Positions 13,859 through 21,280 of a DNA stretch of 27,590 bases are shown one piece after another. Location: contig JADFHR010000002.1 of NCBI GenBank assembly GCA_022567015.1, positions 1 to 27,590 on the forward strand. The letters are read 5' to 3'. Each line of letters starts with the position of its first letter. Position 1 is the stretch's first letter. The translations under genes and the position numbers were made by a program. The stretch comes from Pseudomonadota bacterium. Its GTDB lineage: Bacteria > Pseudomonadota > Alphaproteobacteria > Rhodospirillales > 2-02-FULL-58-16. The notes under the pieces were generated by a model, which had not been told where the DNA came from, did no database searches, and was given only the letters and a program-made list of their open reading frames with translations.

Positions 13859-15097
13859 CTACTCGGCGGCCGCCATGTACTTTTTCATCGGGTCGCTCGG
13901 CATCCGGTTCATCCACTTGCCCCACTCTTTATAGAAATGGCGCATGCCGACCTCGTCGTGAATGAGGTTGTCCTCGCGACGGCCGTGCAGGATGCGGCGC
14001 ACGTCGGAGCCCGTCTGCATCGCCGAGCCCTGGCCGGTCACCCCGATCAGGTCCTCGTGCAGGTTGCGGCCGAACGGGCCCCAGATCGAGTTATGGTGAT
14101 TGACGCGGATCATCCGCTCCTCGGGCGTGTCGCTCTTGAGACCCAGTCCGCGGAACTCGATCATCACCTTGTCCGCCGCCAGCGGGGTCACGGTGTCGGC
14201 CCGCAACGCCGAGCCGCGCAGGTTGAAGTTCATGCCCGGGAACATGTCGATCATGTACCACTGGTTCGGCGGGAACGTCGGGAAGGACAGCTCGGCGCGG
14301 GATTCGAAGCCCTCGTACTCGTCGTACTTCACCTCGAAGGTGTTGACATTGACGTGGCCGTTGTCGAAAACTACGTTCTTGCGGGCGAAGTACTCGTCGT
14401 TGAAGCCGGTGATCCGGTTATGGTAGTGCATGTAGTCGTGGTAGAACTCGCTGTTGGTGTCGTGCCACAACTTGTAGTTACAGTTGATGATGGCCTTGTG
14501 GTAGTGGAAAACCTCTAGCGGCTCGGTCTCTATCGCCTCGCGGATGCAGTCGAAGCATCCGGCGGCCCAGTCCTCGACCGACTGGCTCATGTTGTCGTCG
14601 AGGCAGACCCAGACGAAGCCACCGAACTGGACCTCGCAGCGCAACCGGCGCAGGCCTTGGTCCTCTTTCCTGATGCGGTCCTGGTATCCTTCCTTCTCGC
14701 GCGAGATGTGGACGCAGTTCCCCTTCATGTCGAACTGCCAGGCGTGGAACATGCAGGTCATGTTCTTGGGGGTGCCCGAAGGCTCGCCCTCGAGGAAGCT
14801 GCCCGACGGCCGGCGTTCGATCATGTTGCCCCGGTGCGGACAGACGTTGAGAAAGGCCCTGACCTTGTTATCCGGCGCCCGGGTCACGATGATCGGTTCG
14901 CGGGCGATGGTGAAGGTGCGGAAGTCGAAGGGCTCGGAAAGTTCGGATTCGTGACAGAGCGGAATCCAGGTCTTCTTGAAGATCTTCTCGAGCTCTTCTT
15001 CGAAGATGTCGGGGTCGGTATAGATGCGGCTGTCGACCCACTCATCGGATTTCAACGGCGGTGTCGCGATCCACTGTTTGTGATTTCTCGCCGGCAT
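13859..15097 (-). CDS. msmA: Methanesulfonate monooxygenase large (alpha) subunit (MsmA-like)
   Basis: The 412-residue product is a Rieske non-heme iron oxygenase. The Rieske ligands are Cys86-Pro-His88 and Cys115-Met-Phe-His118, with exactly 26 residues between His88 and Cys115. This CXHX26CX2H spacing is the published peculiarity of MsmA; nearly all other Rieske oxygenases have about 15-17. The catalytic iron site is 'TNSEFYHDYMH' with His220 and His224, and Glu217 in the place of the usual bridging Asp. MsmA with MsmB oxidises methanesulfonate to formaldehyde and sulfite using O2 and NADH via MsmC and MsmD. Length (412 against about 414) and gene order msmABCD also fit. It is cytoplasmic, with a GGAG-type ribosome site upstream, and is preceded by a 571-base gap that holds its promoter. 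Confidence 0.92.
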   Translation of the reverse strand: MPARNHKQWIATPPLKSDEWVDSRIYTDPDIFEEELEKIFKKTWIPLCHESELSEPFDFRTFTIAREPIIVTRAPDNKVRAFLNVCPHRGNMIERRPSGSFLEGEPSGTPKNMTCMFHAWQFDMKGNCVHISREKEGYQDRIRKEDQGLRRLRCEVQFGGFVWVCLDDNMSQSVEDWAAGCFDCIREAIETEPLEVFHYHKAIINCNYKLWHDTNSEFYHDYMHYHNRITGFNDEYFARKNVVFDNGHVNVNTFEVKYDEYEGFESRAELSFPTFPPNQWYMIDMFPGMNFNLRGSALRADTVTPLAADKVMIEFRGLGLKSDTPEERMIRVNHHNSIWGPFGRNLHEDLIGVTGQGSAMQTGSDVRRILHGRREDNLIHDEVGMRHFYKEWGKWMNRMPSDPMKKYMAAAE

Positions 15098-15316
15098 TTC
15101 TCGTCTCCTTTGCTGATCGCACTCCTGCGCGTCGCATTCCTACGTCGTCTCGGCTGGCCTTATGACTGGCCTTTGGCGCCTTCGCATGGGATCGGGCCCG
15201 ATCCGCTCCTTAAAGATTGCGCAAAACGACAATACACCCTGTCGGGAACCTTCGCCCTGGCGATCGGTTTTCTTCCCGCCACCACCCTTGGGCAGCCATT
15301 GACAGTCCCTGACCTC

Positions 15317-15383
15317 GACAGCTTAGCTTGACAGCTTAGGAAGTCGGATTGATCGGTTAAATTCGAAAGTTCTTATCGGTTGA
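15317..15383 (-). promoter_or_regulatory. msmA upstream region with direct repeats
   Basis: Two repeat pairs lie 220-290 bases before msmA: GACAGCTTAG twice on the plus strand (15317-15326 and 15330-15339, 13-base period) and ATCGGTT twice (15352-15358 and 15375-15381), flanking AATTCGAAAGTTCTT. Read toward msmA, the centre (ATAAGAACTTT) resembles ATAAGAATTTT in the 68-bp soxC element. Operators for msmA are likely here, but the regulator is unknown. Confidence 0.45.
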
Positions 15384-15668
15384 TAGACGCCACAAAGCCT
15401 CAATTCCGCGGGCCGGCGGCCGCGCCGCGCGCCGATTTCGGCGCGCCCGAAGCGCCGCGTTGGCTGGGCGGTTTATGGTATGCGAATCGTCCACCCGTCA
15501 GTCAAGGATAAAATTGGGTCAACAATCCTATGGATCGTTGAATCGGGACATCCCTCCCGCCCCGCGGGCGGGCCGTGCGGGTCGTGACACGGCAACAACG
15601 CGCCCGATCCCGCGCTGGCCTCGGGTCGCCCCGATCGCCCGCAGCCGCCGGTTTCGGGCCCGGGCCCC
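15384..15668. other. Intergenic region downstream of fhs
   Basis: No gene is seen. It holds GC-rich inverted repeats: GCGCGCCGA / TCGGCGCGC (15427-15446) and CCCGCCC / GGGCGGG (15556-15572). A further hairpin at 15519-15541 is listed separately. They may end fhs transcription or separate it from msm. Confidence 0.4.
15519..15541 (-). terminator. Possible fhs terminator
   Basis: On the minus strand TCAACGATCC and GGATTGTTGA pair over 10 bp with one G-U, with a 3-base loop, and CCCAATTTTATCC follows. The T run is short and it lies about 130 bases after the fhs stop, so it is only a candidate. Confidence 0.45.
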
Positions 15669-17357
15669 TCAGAACAGGCCTTCGATCCGGCCCTGGTCGT
15701 CGAGGCAGATGGTGTCGGCCGCCGGCGTGCGCGGCAGGCCGGGCATGGTCATGATGGCGCCGGTGACGACGACCACGAACCCGGCCCCGGCCGACACCCG
15801 CACGTCGCGGATCGGCACCACGTGGCCGCTGGGGGCGCCCTTCAGGGCCGGATCGGCGGACAGGCTGTACTGGGTCTTGGCCATGCACACCGGGAAGTGC
15901 CCATAGGTCCCCTGCAGCTCGTCGAAGGTCTTGCGCACCCGGGCGTCGGCGTCGATCCCCGAGGCCCCGTAAATGCGGGTCGCGATGCGCTCCACCTTGT
16001 CCCAGAGCGGAAGGGAGTCCTCGTAAAGCGGCGTGAAGTCCGCCGCGCCGGACTCGACCAGCTCGATCACCTGTTCGGCCAGCTCCTGCGTCCCCGCCCC
16101 GCCGTCGGCCCAGTGGGTGCATACGACCGCCGCCGCGCCCTGCTCCCGGGCGCTCGCCCGGATCGCCTCCAGCTCGGCCTCGGTGTCATTGATAAACCGG
16201 TTGATCGCGACCACCACCGGAACCCCGAAGATCTTGATGTTCTCCAGGTGCCGCGCCAGATTGGCGCAGCCCGCCGTGACCGCCGCCACGTTCTCGCGGC
16301 CCAGTTCGTCCTTGCCCACGCCGCCGTGCATCTTGAGCGCCCGCACCGTGGCCACGATCACCGTCGCATCCGGCTTCAGACCCGCCTTGCGGCACTTGAT
16401 GTCGAAGAACTTCTCGGCCCCGAGGTCCGCCCCGAAGCCGGCCTCGGTGACCACGTAGTCGGCCAATTTGAGCGCCGTCCTGGTGGCGATCACCGAATTG
16501 CACCCGTGCGCGATGTTGGCAAAGGGCCCGCCGTGGATGAATGCCGGGTTGTTCTCCAGGGTCTGCACCAGGTTGGGCGGCAGCGCGTCCCTCAACAACA
16601 CGCTCATCGGACCCGGCGCCTTCAGATCGCGGGCGTGGATCGGTTCCCGCCCCCGCGTCTGCCCGACCACGATCTTGCCCAGGCGCGCCTCCAGGTCCTT
16701 GAGATCGGTGGCCAGGCAGAAAATGGCCATCACCTCCGAGGCCACGGTGATGTCGAAGCCGTCCTCGCGGGCGAAGCCGTTGGCCACCCCGCCCAGGCCG
16801 CAGGTGATCGAGCGCAAGGCCCGGTCGTTCATGTCCACCACCCGGCGCCACGATATCCGCCGCAGATCGAAGCCGAGCCCGTTGCCCCAGTAGATGTGGT
16901 TGTCGATCAAGGCGGAGAGCAGGTTGTTCGCCACCCCGATGGCGTGAAAGTCGCCGGTAAAATGCAGGTTGATGTCCTCCATGGGCACCACCTGCGCATA
17001 GCCGCCCCCGGCCGCCCCTCCCTTGATTCCGAAACAGGGGCCGAGCGAAGGCTCGCGCAGGCAGATCGTCGCCCGCTTGCCCAGCCGGTTCAGCGCGTCC
17101 CCCAGGCCCACCGTCGTCGTCGTCTTGCCCTCGCCCGCCGGCGTCGGCGTGATCGCGGTAACCAGGACCAGCTTGCCGTCCGGCCGCCCGGCCAGGCCGT
17201 CGATGAACTCGAACGATACCTTTCCCTTGTACGGCCCGTACTGGATGAGCGCCTCAGCGGGAATCCCAAGCTTGGCGCCCACCTCCGCGATCGGCAGCAT
17301 ATCCGCCACCCGGGCTATCTCTATGTCGCTCTTTGGCGTCATGTCATTCTTCGGCAT
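15669..17357 (-). CDS. fhs: Formate-tetrahydrofolate ligase
   Basis: The 562-residue product matches Fhs (also called FtfL) over its full length. The ATP P-loop 'TPAGEGKTTTT' spans residues 72-82, followed by 'GDALNRLGKRATICLREPSLGPCFGIKGGAAGGGYAQVVPMEDINLHFTGD' and 'HIYWGNGLGFDLRRISWRRVVDMNDR'. The 'TEAGFGADLGAEKFFDIKCR' block and C-terminal 'SAGAGFVVVVTGAIMTMPGLP' are also typical. The enzyme makes 10-formyl-THF from formate, THF and ATP in the cytoplasm; in methylotrophs it links formate to assimilation. Its place between the msm operon and the importer suggests handling of carbon from formaldehyde. A second Met lies 5 codons in. It is divergent from the importer operon across a 782-base gap. 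Confidence 0.95.
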   Translation of the reverse strand: MPKNDMTPKSDIEIARVADMLPIAEVGAKLGIPAEALIQYGPYKGKVSFEFIDGLAGRPDGKLVLVTAITPTPAGEGKTTTTVGLGDALNRLGKRATICLREPSLGPCFGIKGGAAGGGYAQVVPMEDINLHFTGDFHAIGVANNLLSALIDNHIYWGNGLGFDLRRISWRRVVDMNDRALRSITCGLGGVANGFAREDGFDITVASEVMAIFCLATDLKDLEARLGKIVVGQTRGREPIHARDLKAPGPMSVLLRDALPPNLVQTLENNPAFIHGGPFANIAHGCNSVIATRTALKLADYVVTEAGFGADLGAEKFFDIKCRKAGLKPDATVIVATVRALKMHGGVGKDELGRENVAAVTAGCANLARHLENIKIFGVPVVVAINRFINDTEAELEAIRASAREQGAAAVVCTHWADGGAGTQELAEQVIELVESGAADFTPLYEDSLPLWDKVERIATRIYGASGIDADARVRKTFDELQGTYGHFPVCMAKTQYSLSADPALKGAPSGHVVPIRDVRVSAGAGFVVVVTGAIMTMPGLPRTPAADTICLDDQGRIEGLF

Positions 17358-17510
17358 CGGGTTCTTTCAATCCTTCCAACTCTCTCGGCCGGCCCGGCGG
17401 GCGGACGCGTGATACCGACGGCGGGCGCGGACAGATCGCGCCGCCCATCGGTCACGATCTCGCCGGAAAACATCCGAAACTGGCGGCAAGAGGTAAAGTC
17501 AAAGGTTTTT

Positions 17511-17522
17511 ATGAGGCGATAG
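17511..17522 (-). repeat. 12-bp motif CTATCGCCTCAT, fhs-facing copy
   Basis: The minus strand reads CTATCGCCTCAT toward fhs, 154 bases before its start. The same 12 bases occur on the plus strand at 17736-17747 facing the importer. Confidence 0.55.
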
Positions 17523-17654
17523 ACCGAGGCGATGCGGCGCCAAACCCCAGGAACACCCTGCTTTCCGCTGCGCCCGCGCCCAACCGGCATTCAGGCCCGG
17601 CGCAGGATACTCCACCCTGTGCATCGGGTGCAAATATCCACGTTCCAGGAGCGA

Positions 17655-17722
17655 CCATAGCCGGAACATATTAAGTCATCGCGAATAAAAATTTTACAAA
17701 TCAACCCGTAAGGCATTGTCTG
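17655..17722 (+). promoter_or_regulatory. 68-bp conserved upstream element, copy 2 (importer operon)
   Basis: The plus strand reads CCATAGCCGGAACATATTAA at its start and ATTGTCTG at its end, facing the binding-protein gene. It matches the soxC copy at 44 of the first 46 bases and 14 of the last 16, with six unrelated bases between, in the same register. Conservation well above the surrounding DNA indicates a binding site plus promoter. It ends 417 bases before the gene. Confidence 0.8.
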
Positions 17723-17735
17723 TAAAGGCTTGCAG

Positions 17736-17747
17736 CTATCGCCTCAT
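17736..17747 (+). repeat. 12-bp motif CTATCGCCTCAT, importer-facing copy
   Basis: Perfect copy of the fhs-facing motif, in the same orientation relative to its own downstream gene. Confidence 0.55.
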
Positions 17748-18040
17748 TGGCTCGGAGTAATGGATGCCGGGCAGAACCGGCTGGTCAAGGGGGGGTTCCG
17801 CGCCGTAGTGGCCGGAAAACCTGTGCCAAAGAAGGAGCCCCGGAAGCGGAAATCCGCGGCCACCGGGCGAATCCACCGGCATCGCGGCAGTAAGTGTAGT
17901 ATTAAGGTCATTGAGGAGATTAGGTCCTACACATTGATCCCGGCCGGTTAGGATGAGGGGCCGGGAAGGATACGGCTCAACGTGTTTCAGACGGGCGGGG
18001 GAGGAAACGGGAACTCGATACAGGCGTTCCAAGCGGTTGT

Positions 18041-18116
18041 CCGCGCGGCGCCAACGTTGGCCGCGCGGGGCAGACCCCGCAGCCGAATTGGCCGAAATGG
18101 CGAAAATTCGGCTGCG
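18041..18116 (+). promoter_or_regulatory. Two strong leader hairpins before the binding-protein gene
   Basis: The first hairpin pairs CCGCGCGGCGCCAAC (18041-18055) with GTTGGCCGCGCGG (18056-18068), with one 2-base bulge. The second pairs CGCAGCCGAATT (18078-18089) with AATTCGGCTGCG (18105-18116), 12 perfect base pairs and a 15-base loop. The second ends about 10 bases before the ribosome site AGGGAGGTGG of the binding-protein gene, so it could stabilise the message or tune its translation. Confidence 0.6.
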
Positions 18117-18139
18117 TAGATTTCCAGGGAGGTGGAAAC

Positions 18140-19291
18140 ATGACTACGGGAAACATGTCGACTACTGCATTGAAATTCGTGGGGGTCACGGCCGCCGCCG
18201 CGGCCCTGACCTTCGGGCTGTCGACGGTGGCGTCGGCGGAGGTGGGCTTCGGTAAACCGGGCGAGGCGGTCAAACTGGTGGTCGGGTATCAGCCGTACTA
18301 CACCCAGTCCTGGTCCGGGGTGGTGATCAACGGCAAACAGATCTGGAAGAAGTACCTGCCGAAAGGCTCCACCGCGCAGTTCGATATCGGCCTGCAGGGT
18401 TCGGTTATCGTCGGCAAGCTGATCGGCGAAAAGAACCATCTCGGCTACATGGGCGACATGCCGGCCATCGTCTCGACCACCAAGTTCAAGAAGGTGGACA
18501 TGCGCATGATCGCCGTTCTCGGCACCTCGCGCCAGCAGTGCAACATATTCCTGGTGCGCAACGACGCGCCCAAATTCAAGAACGGCATGGAGGCGGTCAA
18601 GTGGATGGACGGCAAGCTCGTCGCCGCCCCCCATGGCGCCTGCACCGACCGCTTCGGACGGTGGGCTTTCGAGCAGGCGGGCATCAAGCCCAGGAAGTAC
18701 CTCAACATGAACATCGAGGTGATCACCTCGAGCTTCCGCAACAACAAACTCGACGCGGCGGTCATTTGGGAGCCGACGGCCTCCAAGATCCAGCTTGCCG
18801 GGATCGCCCGGCGCGCCGCCAGCGGCGAGAGCTTCAAGGGCGTTGAAGGCGGCGATGCCGGTTTCCTGGTCATGCTCAACGAGCTCATCCAGACCCGTCC
18901 GGACGTGCACCGGGGTTGGCTCGAGGCCGAGCTGGACGCGCAGCTCTACCTGATCGACCTGAGCAACGCCAGCGAAGTGGCCCGGATGGCCGACGATCAG
19001 ACCGAGGGCATGCCCCGCAGGGTCCTGTGGGCCTCGCTCTACGGGAAGAACCCGCCCGAGATCGGCGGCGGCCCGGATAAAAACATCTTCGATTTCATCT
19101 TCAACAAGAAGGCATCGGCCCTGGTCAGTGCCGCCACCAAGTTCCTGCACGGCAGGAAGGTGGTGCCCAACGCGGTGCTGCGCAAAGAATCCGTTTGGGA
19201 CCAGGTGGCGCGCGACGTGCTCAAGGCGCGCGGGCTGACGAGCCCCATCGGATCGGTGAAGGAGCAACCTGACTCGGCCTATAAGGGATAG
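18140..19291 (+). CDS. ABC importer substrate-binding protein (sulfonate/nitrate type; msmE-like role)
   Basis: The 383-residue product has a signal peptide (MTTGNMSTTALKF, hydrophobic 13-30, cleavage after VASA near residue 33) and the SsuA/TauA/NMT1-like layout: 'VKLVVGYQPYYTQSWSGVV' at the start of the mature protein, 'AQFDIGLQGSVIVGKLIGEKNHLGYMGDMPAIV', and 'KLVAAPHGACTDRFGRWAFEQAG'. 'VITSSFRNNKLDAAVIWEPTASKI' is the usual hinge-to-second-lobe block. It is periplasmic. The gene heads the importer operon with a strong ribosome site, two leader hairpins and the element shared with soxC. By context it binds methanesulfonate or a similar small sulfonate, the role of MsmE. Nitrate, taurine or aliphatic sulfonates are alternatives on sequence alone. 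Confidence 0.88.
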   Translation: MTTGNMSTTALKFVGVTAAAAALTFGLSTVASAEVGFGKPGEAVKLVVGYQPYYTQSWSGVVINGKQIWKKYLPKGSTAQFDIGLQGSVIVGKLIGEKNHLGYMGDMPAIVSTTKFKKVDMRMIAVLGTSRQQCNIFLVRNDAPKFKNGMEAVKWMDGKLVAAPHGACTDRFGRWAFEQAGIKPRKYLNMNIEVITSSFRNNKLDAAVIWEPTASKIQLAGIARRAASGESFKGVEGGDAGFLVMLNELIQTRPDVHRGWLEAELDAQLYLIDLSNASEVARMADDQTEGMPRRVLWASLYGKNPPEIGGGPDKNIFDFIFNKKASALVSAATKFLHGRKVVPNAVLRKESVWDQVARDVLKARGLTSPIGSVKEQPDSAYKG

Positions 19292-19312
19292 GCCGGACGC
19301 CGATCGGCAGGA

Positions 19313-19365
19313 GGTGGCCCCGGACCCCGCGTCCGGGGCCACCCTCCCCCGGCACCCGCCGGGGG
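19313..19365 (+). terminator. Tandem hairpins between binding protein and permease
   Basis: GGTGGCCCCGGAC (19313-19325) pairs perfectly over 13 bp with 19331-19343. A second stem CCCCCGGC / GCCGGGGG (19346-19353 with 19358-19365) follows, then CCTTTT. This should stop part of the transcription and protect the upstream message, giving more binding protein than membrane parts, as known for many importers. Confidence 0.75.
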
Positions 19366-19480
19366 GCCTTTTCCGAGTGTGCGTATTTCGTTAAATTGAC
19401 GCGTCGTCCTAATCGCCGTCCCGGCGGGCGCACCGCCGGGGGGTGGGGACGACGGGCAGGGCGGACAGAAAAGAAAAGAA

Positions 19481-20371
19481 ATGAGCGAGCGAGTCGCCGA
19501 CACCTCCGGCATGGATACGGTCCAGCCGCCGCCGACGGGCCTTAGGCTGGCCTGGTACCGGGCGCGGCGCAGCGTAAAGACGCCGACGCCATACCTGATG
19601 GTCTTCGGCGTGGCATTATGGCTGGTCACTTACTCGTTGTTGACCGAGATCTTGAAGGTTCCCCGTTTCGAGAAGATACCGGGGCCGATAGAGGTGATCA
19701 CCGAGTGGCTGAGCCCGGACCCCGCCTGGGGGATGTCGCTTTTCACCGAGGCCTATCTCATCAACATTTACGTCAGTTGCCGGCGCATCCTGATCGCCTT
19801 CGGCATCGCCACCGGGATCGGCGTGCCGTTGGGCCTGTTCATGGGGTGGTCGAAAAGGTTCCGCGACTATTCCTTCCCCATCCTCGAGACCCTGCGGCCG
19901 ATTCCCATCCTCGCCTGGGTGCCGCTGGCGATCATCATGTTCTCGGGCTTCGAGACGCCGATCCTTTTCCTGGCCACCCTGGCATCCCTGTTCGTCACCA
20001 CCCTCAACACACTCCTGGGCGTGGATTCCATCGATGAATCCTATTTCCGCGCGGCGGGGTGCCTGGGCTCCAAGCCGCGGCACGTTTTCTGGCACGTGGT
20101 GCTGCCGGGGGCCATGCCCTTTATCTTCACCGGCCTGCAGATCAGCGTCGGCGTTGCCTGGTTCTCCCTGGTGGCGGCCGAGATGATCTCGGGCGATTAC
20201 GGCCTCGGCTACATGATCATGGATTCGTACATGATCAACACATACGTCTCCATGGTCATGGCCATGATCACCCTGGGCTTTGTCGGCTGGGCGACCTCGG
20301 CGATGGTCAGGGCGGTCGGCAACCGGATGATGCAGTGGCGGATCCGCGCCCTGGCCCTGGAGGGGCGGTGA
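19481..20371 (+). CDS. ABC importer permease 1 (SsuC/TauC type)
   Basis: The 296-residue product is a type I importer permease with about six membrane helices, the first near residues 38-55. The EAA loop that contacts the ATPase lies at about 188-212 ('YFRAAGCLGSKPRHVFWHVVLPGAMPF'). 'LETLRPIPILAWVPLAIIMF' is the characteristic block of sulfonate/nitrate/taurine permeases. The ATG at 19481 has only a purine-rich ribosome site. Its stop overlaps the start of the next ATPase by one base, so the two are coupled. It would pair with the second permease in the operon to form a heterodimeric channel. Confidence 0.9.
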   Translation: MSERVADTSGMDTVQPPPTGLRLAWYRARRSVKTPTPYLMVFGVALWLVTYSLLTEILKVPRFEKIPGPIEVITEWLSPDPAWGMSLFTEAYLINIYVSCRRILIAFGIATGIGVPLGLFMGWSKRFRDYSFPILETLRPIPILAWVPLAIIMFSGFETPILFLATLASLFVTTLNTLLGVDSIDESYFRAAGCLGSKPRHVFWHVVLPGAMPFIFTGLQISVGVAWFSLVAAEMISGDYGLGYMIMDSYMINTYVSMVMAMITLGFVGWATSAMVRAVGNRMMQWRIRALALEGR

Positions 20372-21264
20372 TGCCCGAGAGCGCGACCGAAACGCCGGGC
20401 GCCGGGATCACGGCGCAAGCGCCGGCGCCGGCGGCGAAGGCGACCAGGGGCGCCATCAGCATCCGCAACGTGACCAAGATCTACGACCCGGAAGGGGTCA
20501 ACGTGATGGCGGTGGACGACTGTTCGCTGGAGATCGCGGCCGGCGAGGTGTGCATGATCGTCGGCCCGTCGGGCTGTGGAAAGACCACTCTGCTGAACGC
20601 CATCGCCGGGTTCCATTCCATCACCTTCGGGGAGATCTACCTGGACGGTCAGTTGCTGTGCGGCCCGGAAAAACCCCTGGCCGACCAGGGCGCCGACCGG
20701 GTGGTCGTATTCCAGAACGGCGCCCTCTTTCCCTGGAAGACGCTGCTCCAAAACGTCGCCTACGGTCCGATCGTCCAGGAGACCATGGGCAAGGCGGAAG
20801 CCCTGGAAAAGGCGGCGGACATGCTGGCCGAAGCCGGGCTCGCCGACATGGCGAAAAAGTTTCCGGGCGAGGTCTCCTCGGGCATGGCGCGGCGCGCCGA
20901 GATCGTGCGCGCGCTGATCAACGATCCGAAGGTGCTCCTGCTGGACGAGCCCTACCGGGCCATGGACGCGCTCACCAAGTCGATCATGCACGAGGCCCTC
21001 CTGGAGATGTACGACCGCACCAAGGTCACGATGTTTTTCATCACCCACGACCTGGAAGAGGCGATCTTCCTTGGTGACCGCGTGGTCGTTCTGACCACCC
21101 GCCCGGCGAAGACCAAGAAGATCGTCGACGTCAAGATTCCCCGCCCGCGCGACTATCGCCTGCTGGGGTCGGAGGAGTTTCGCCTGCTCGTGTCCGAGGC
21201 GAAAGGCGCCGTCCACGAAGAAGCCATCAAGGCCTTCGAGGCGGGCGAGCGCGAATTGGCCTGA
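20371..21264 (+). CDS. ABC importer ATPase 1 (degenerate signature motif)
   Basis: The 297-residue product has Walker A GPSGCGKTT (65-73), Q-loop Gln115, Walker B VLLLDEP (188-194) with catalytic Glu193, and H-loop His226 ('FITHDLEEA'). The signature reads V-S-S-G-M (168-172) instead of L-S-G-G-Q/M, so the first conserved Gly is lost. The N-terminal 25 residues are an Ala/Pro-rich extension. It belongs to the SsuB/TauB/NrtD group. The start overlaps the permease stop (TGATG). With ATPase 2, whose H-loop His is lost, it is predicted to form an asymmetric pair with one normal and one degenerate ATP site. Confidence 0.9.
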   Translation: MPESATETPGAGITAQAPAPAAKATRGAISIRNVTKIYDPEGVNVMAVDDCSLEIAAGEVCMIVGPSGCGKTTLLNAIAGFHSITFGEIYLDGQLLCGPEKPLADQGADRVVVFQNGALFPWKTLLQNVAYGPIVQETMGKAEALEKAADMLAEAGLADMAKKFPGEVSSGMARRAEIVRALINDPKVLLLDEPYRAMDALTKSIMHEALLEMYDRTKVTMFFITHDLEEAIFLGDRVVVLTTRPAKTKKIVDVKIPRPRDYRLLGSEEFRLLVSEAKGAVHEEAIKAFEAGERELA

Positions 21265-21280
21265 GGATCGGGAGAGTCGA

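Larger units (their letters stand above)
17523..18040. other. Long fhs / importer intergenic region
   Basis: No credible gene is seen in this stretch. It holds the second copy of the 68-bp element (17655-17722) and the second CTATCGCCTCAT motif (17736-17747). The rest (17748-18040) would be a long transcribed leader if the promoter lies in the conserved element. Confidence 0.5.

Noticed and set aside
15822..17522. 566-codon open frame antisense to fhs
   Set aside because: Shadow of a highly conserved gene; no recognisable domain.
17730..17951. 73-codon plus-strand frame in the fhs/importer gap
   Set aside because: No ribosome site, no recognisable features and overlap with the presumed leader.
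17987..19342. 451-codon open frame antisense to the binding protein
   Set aside because: Antisense shadow; the plus-strand gene has a signal peptide, ribosome site and family motifs.
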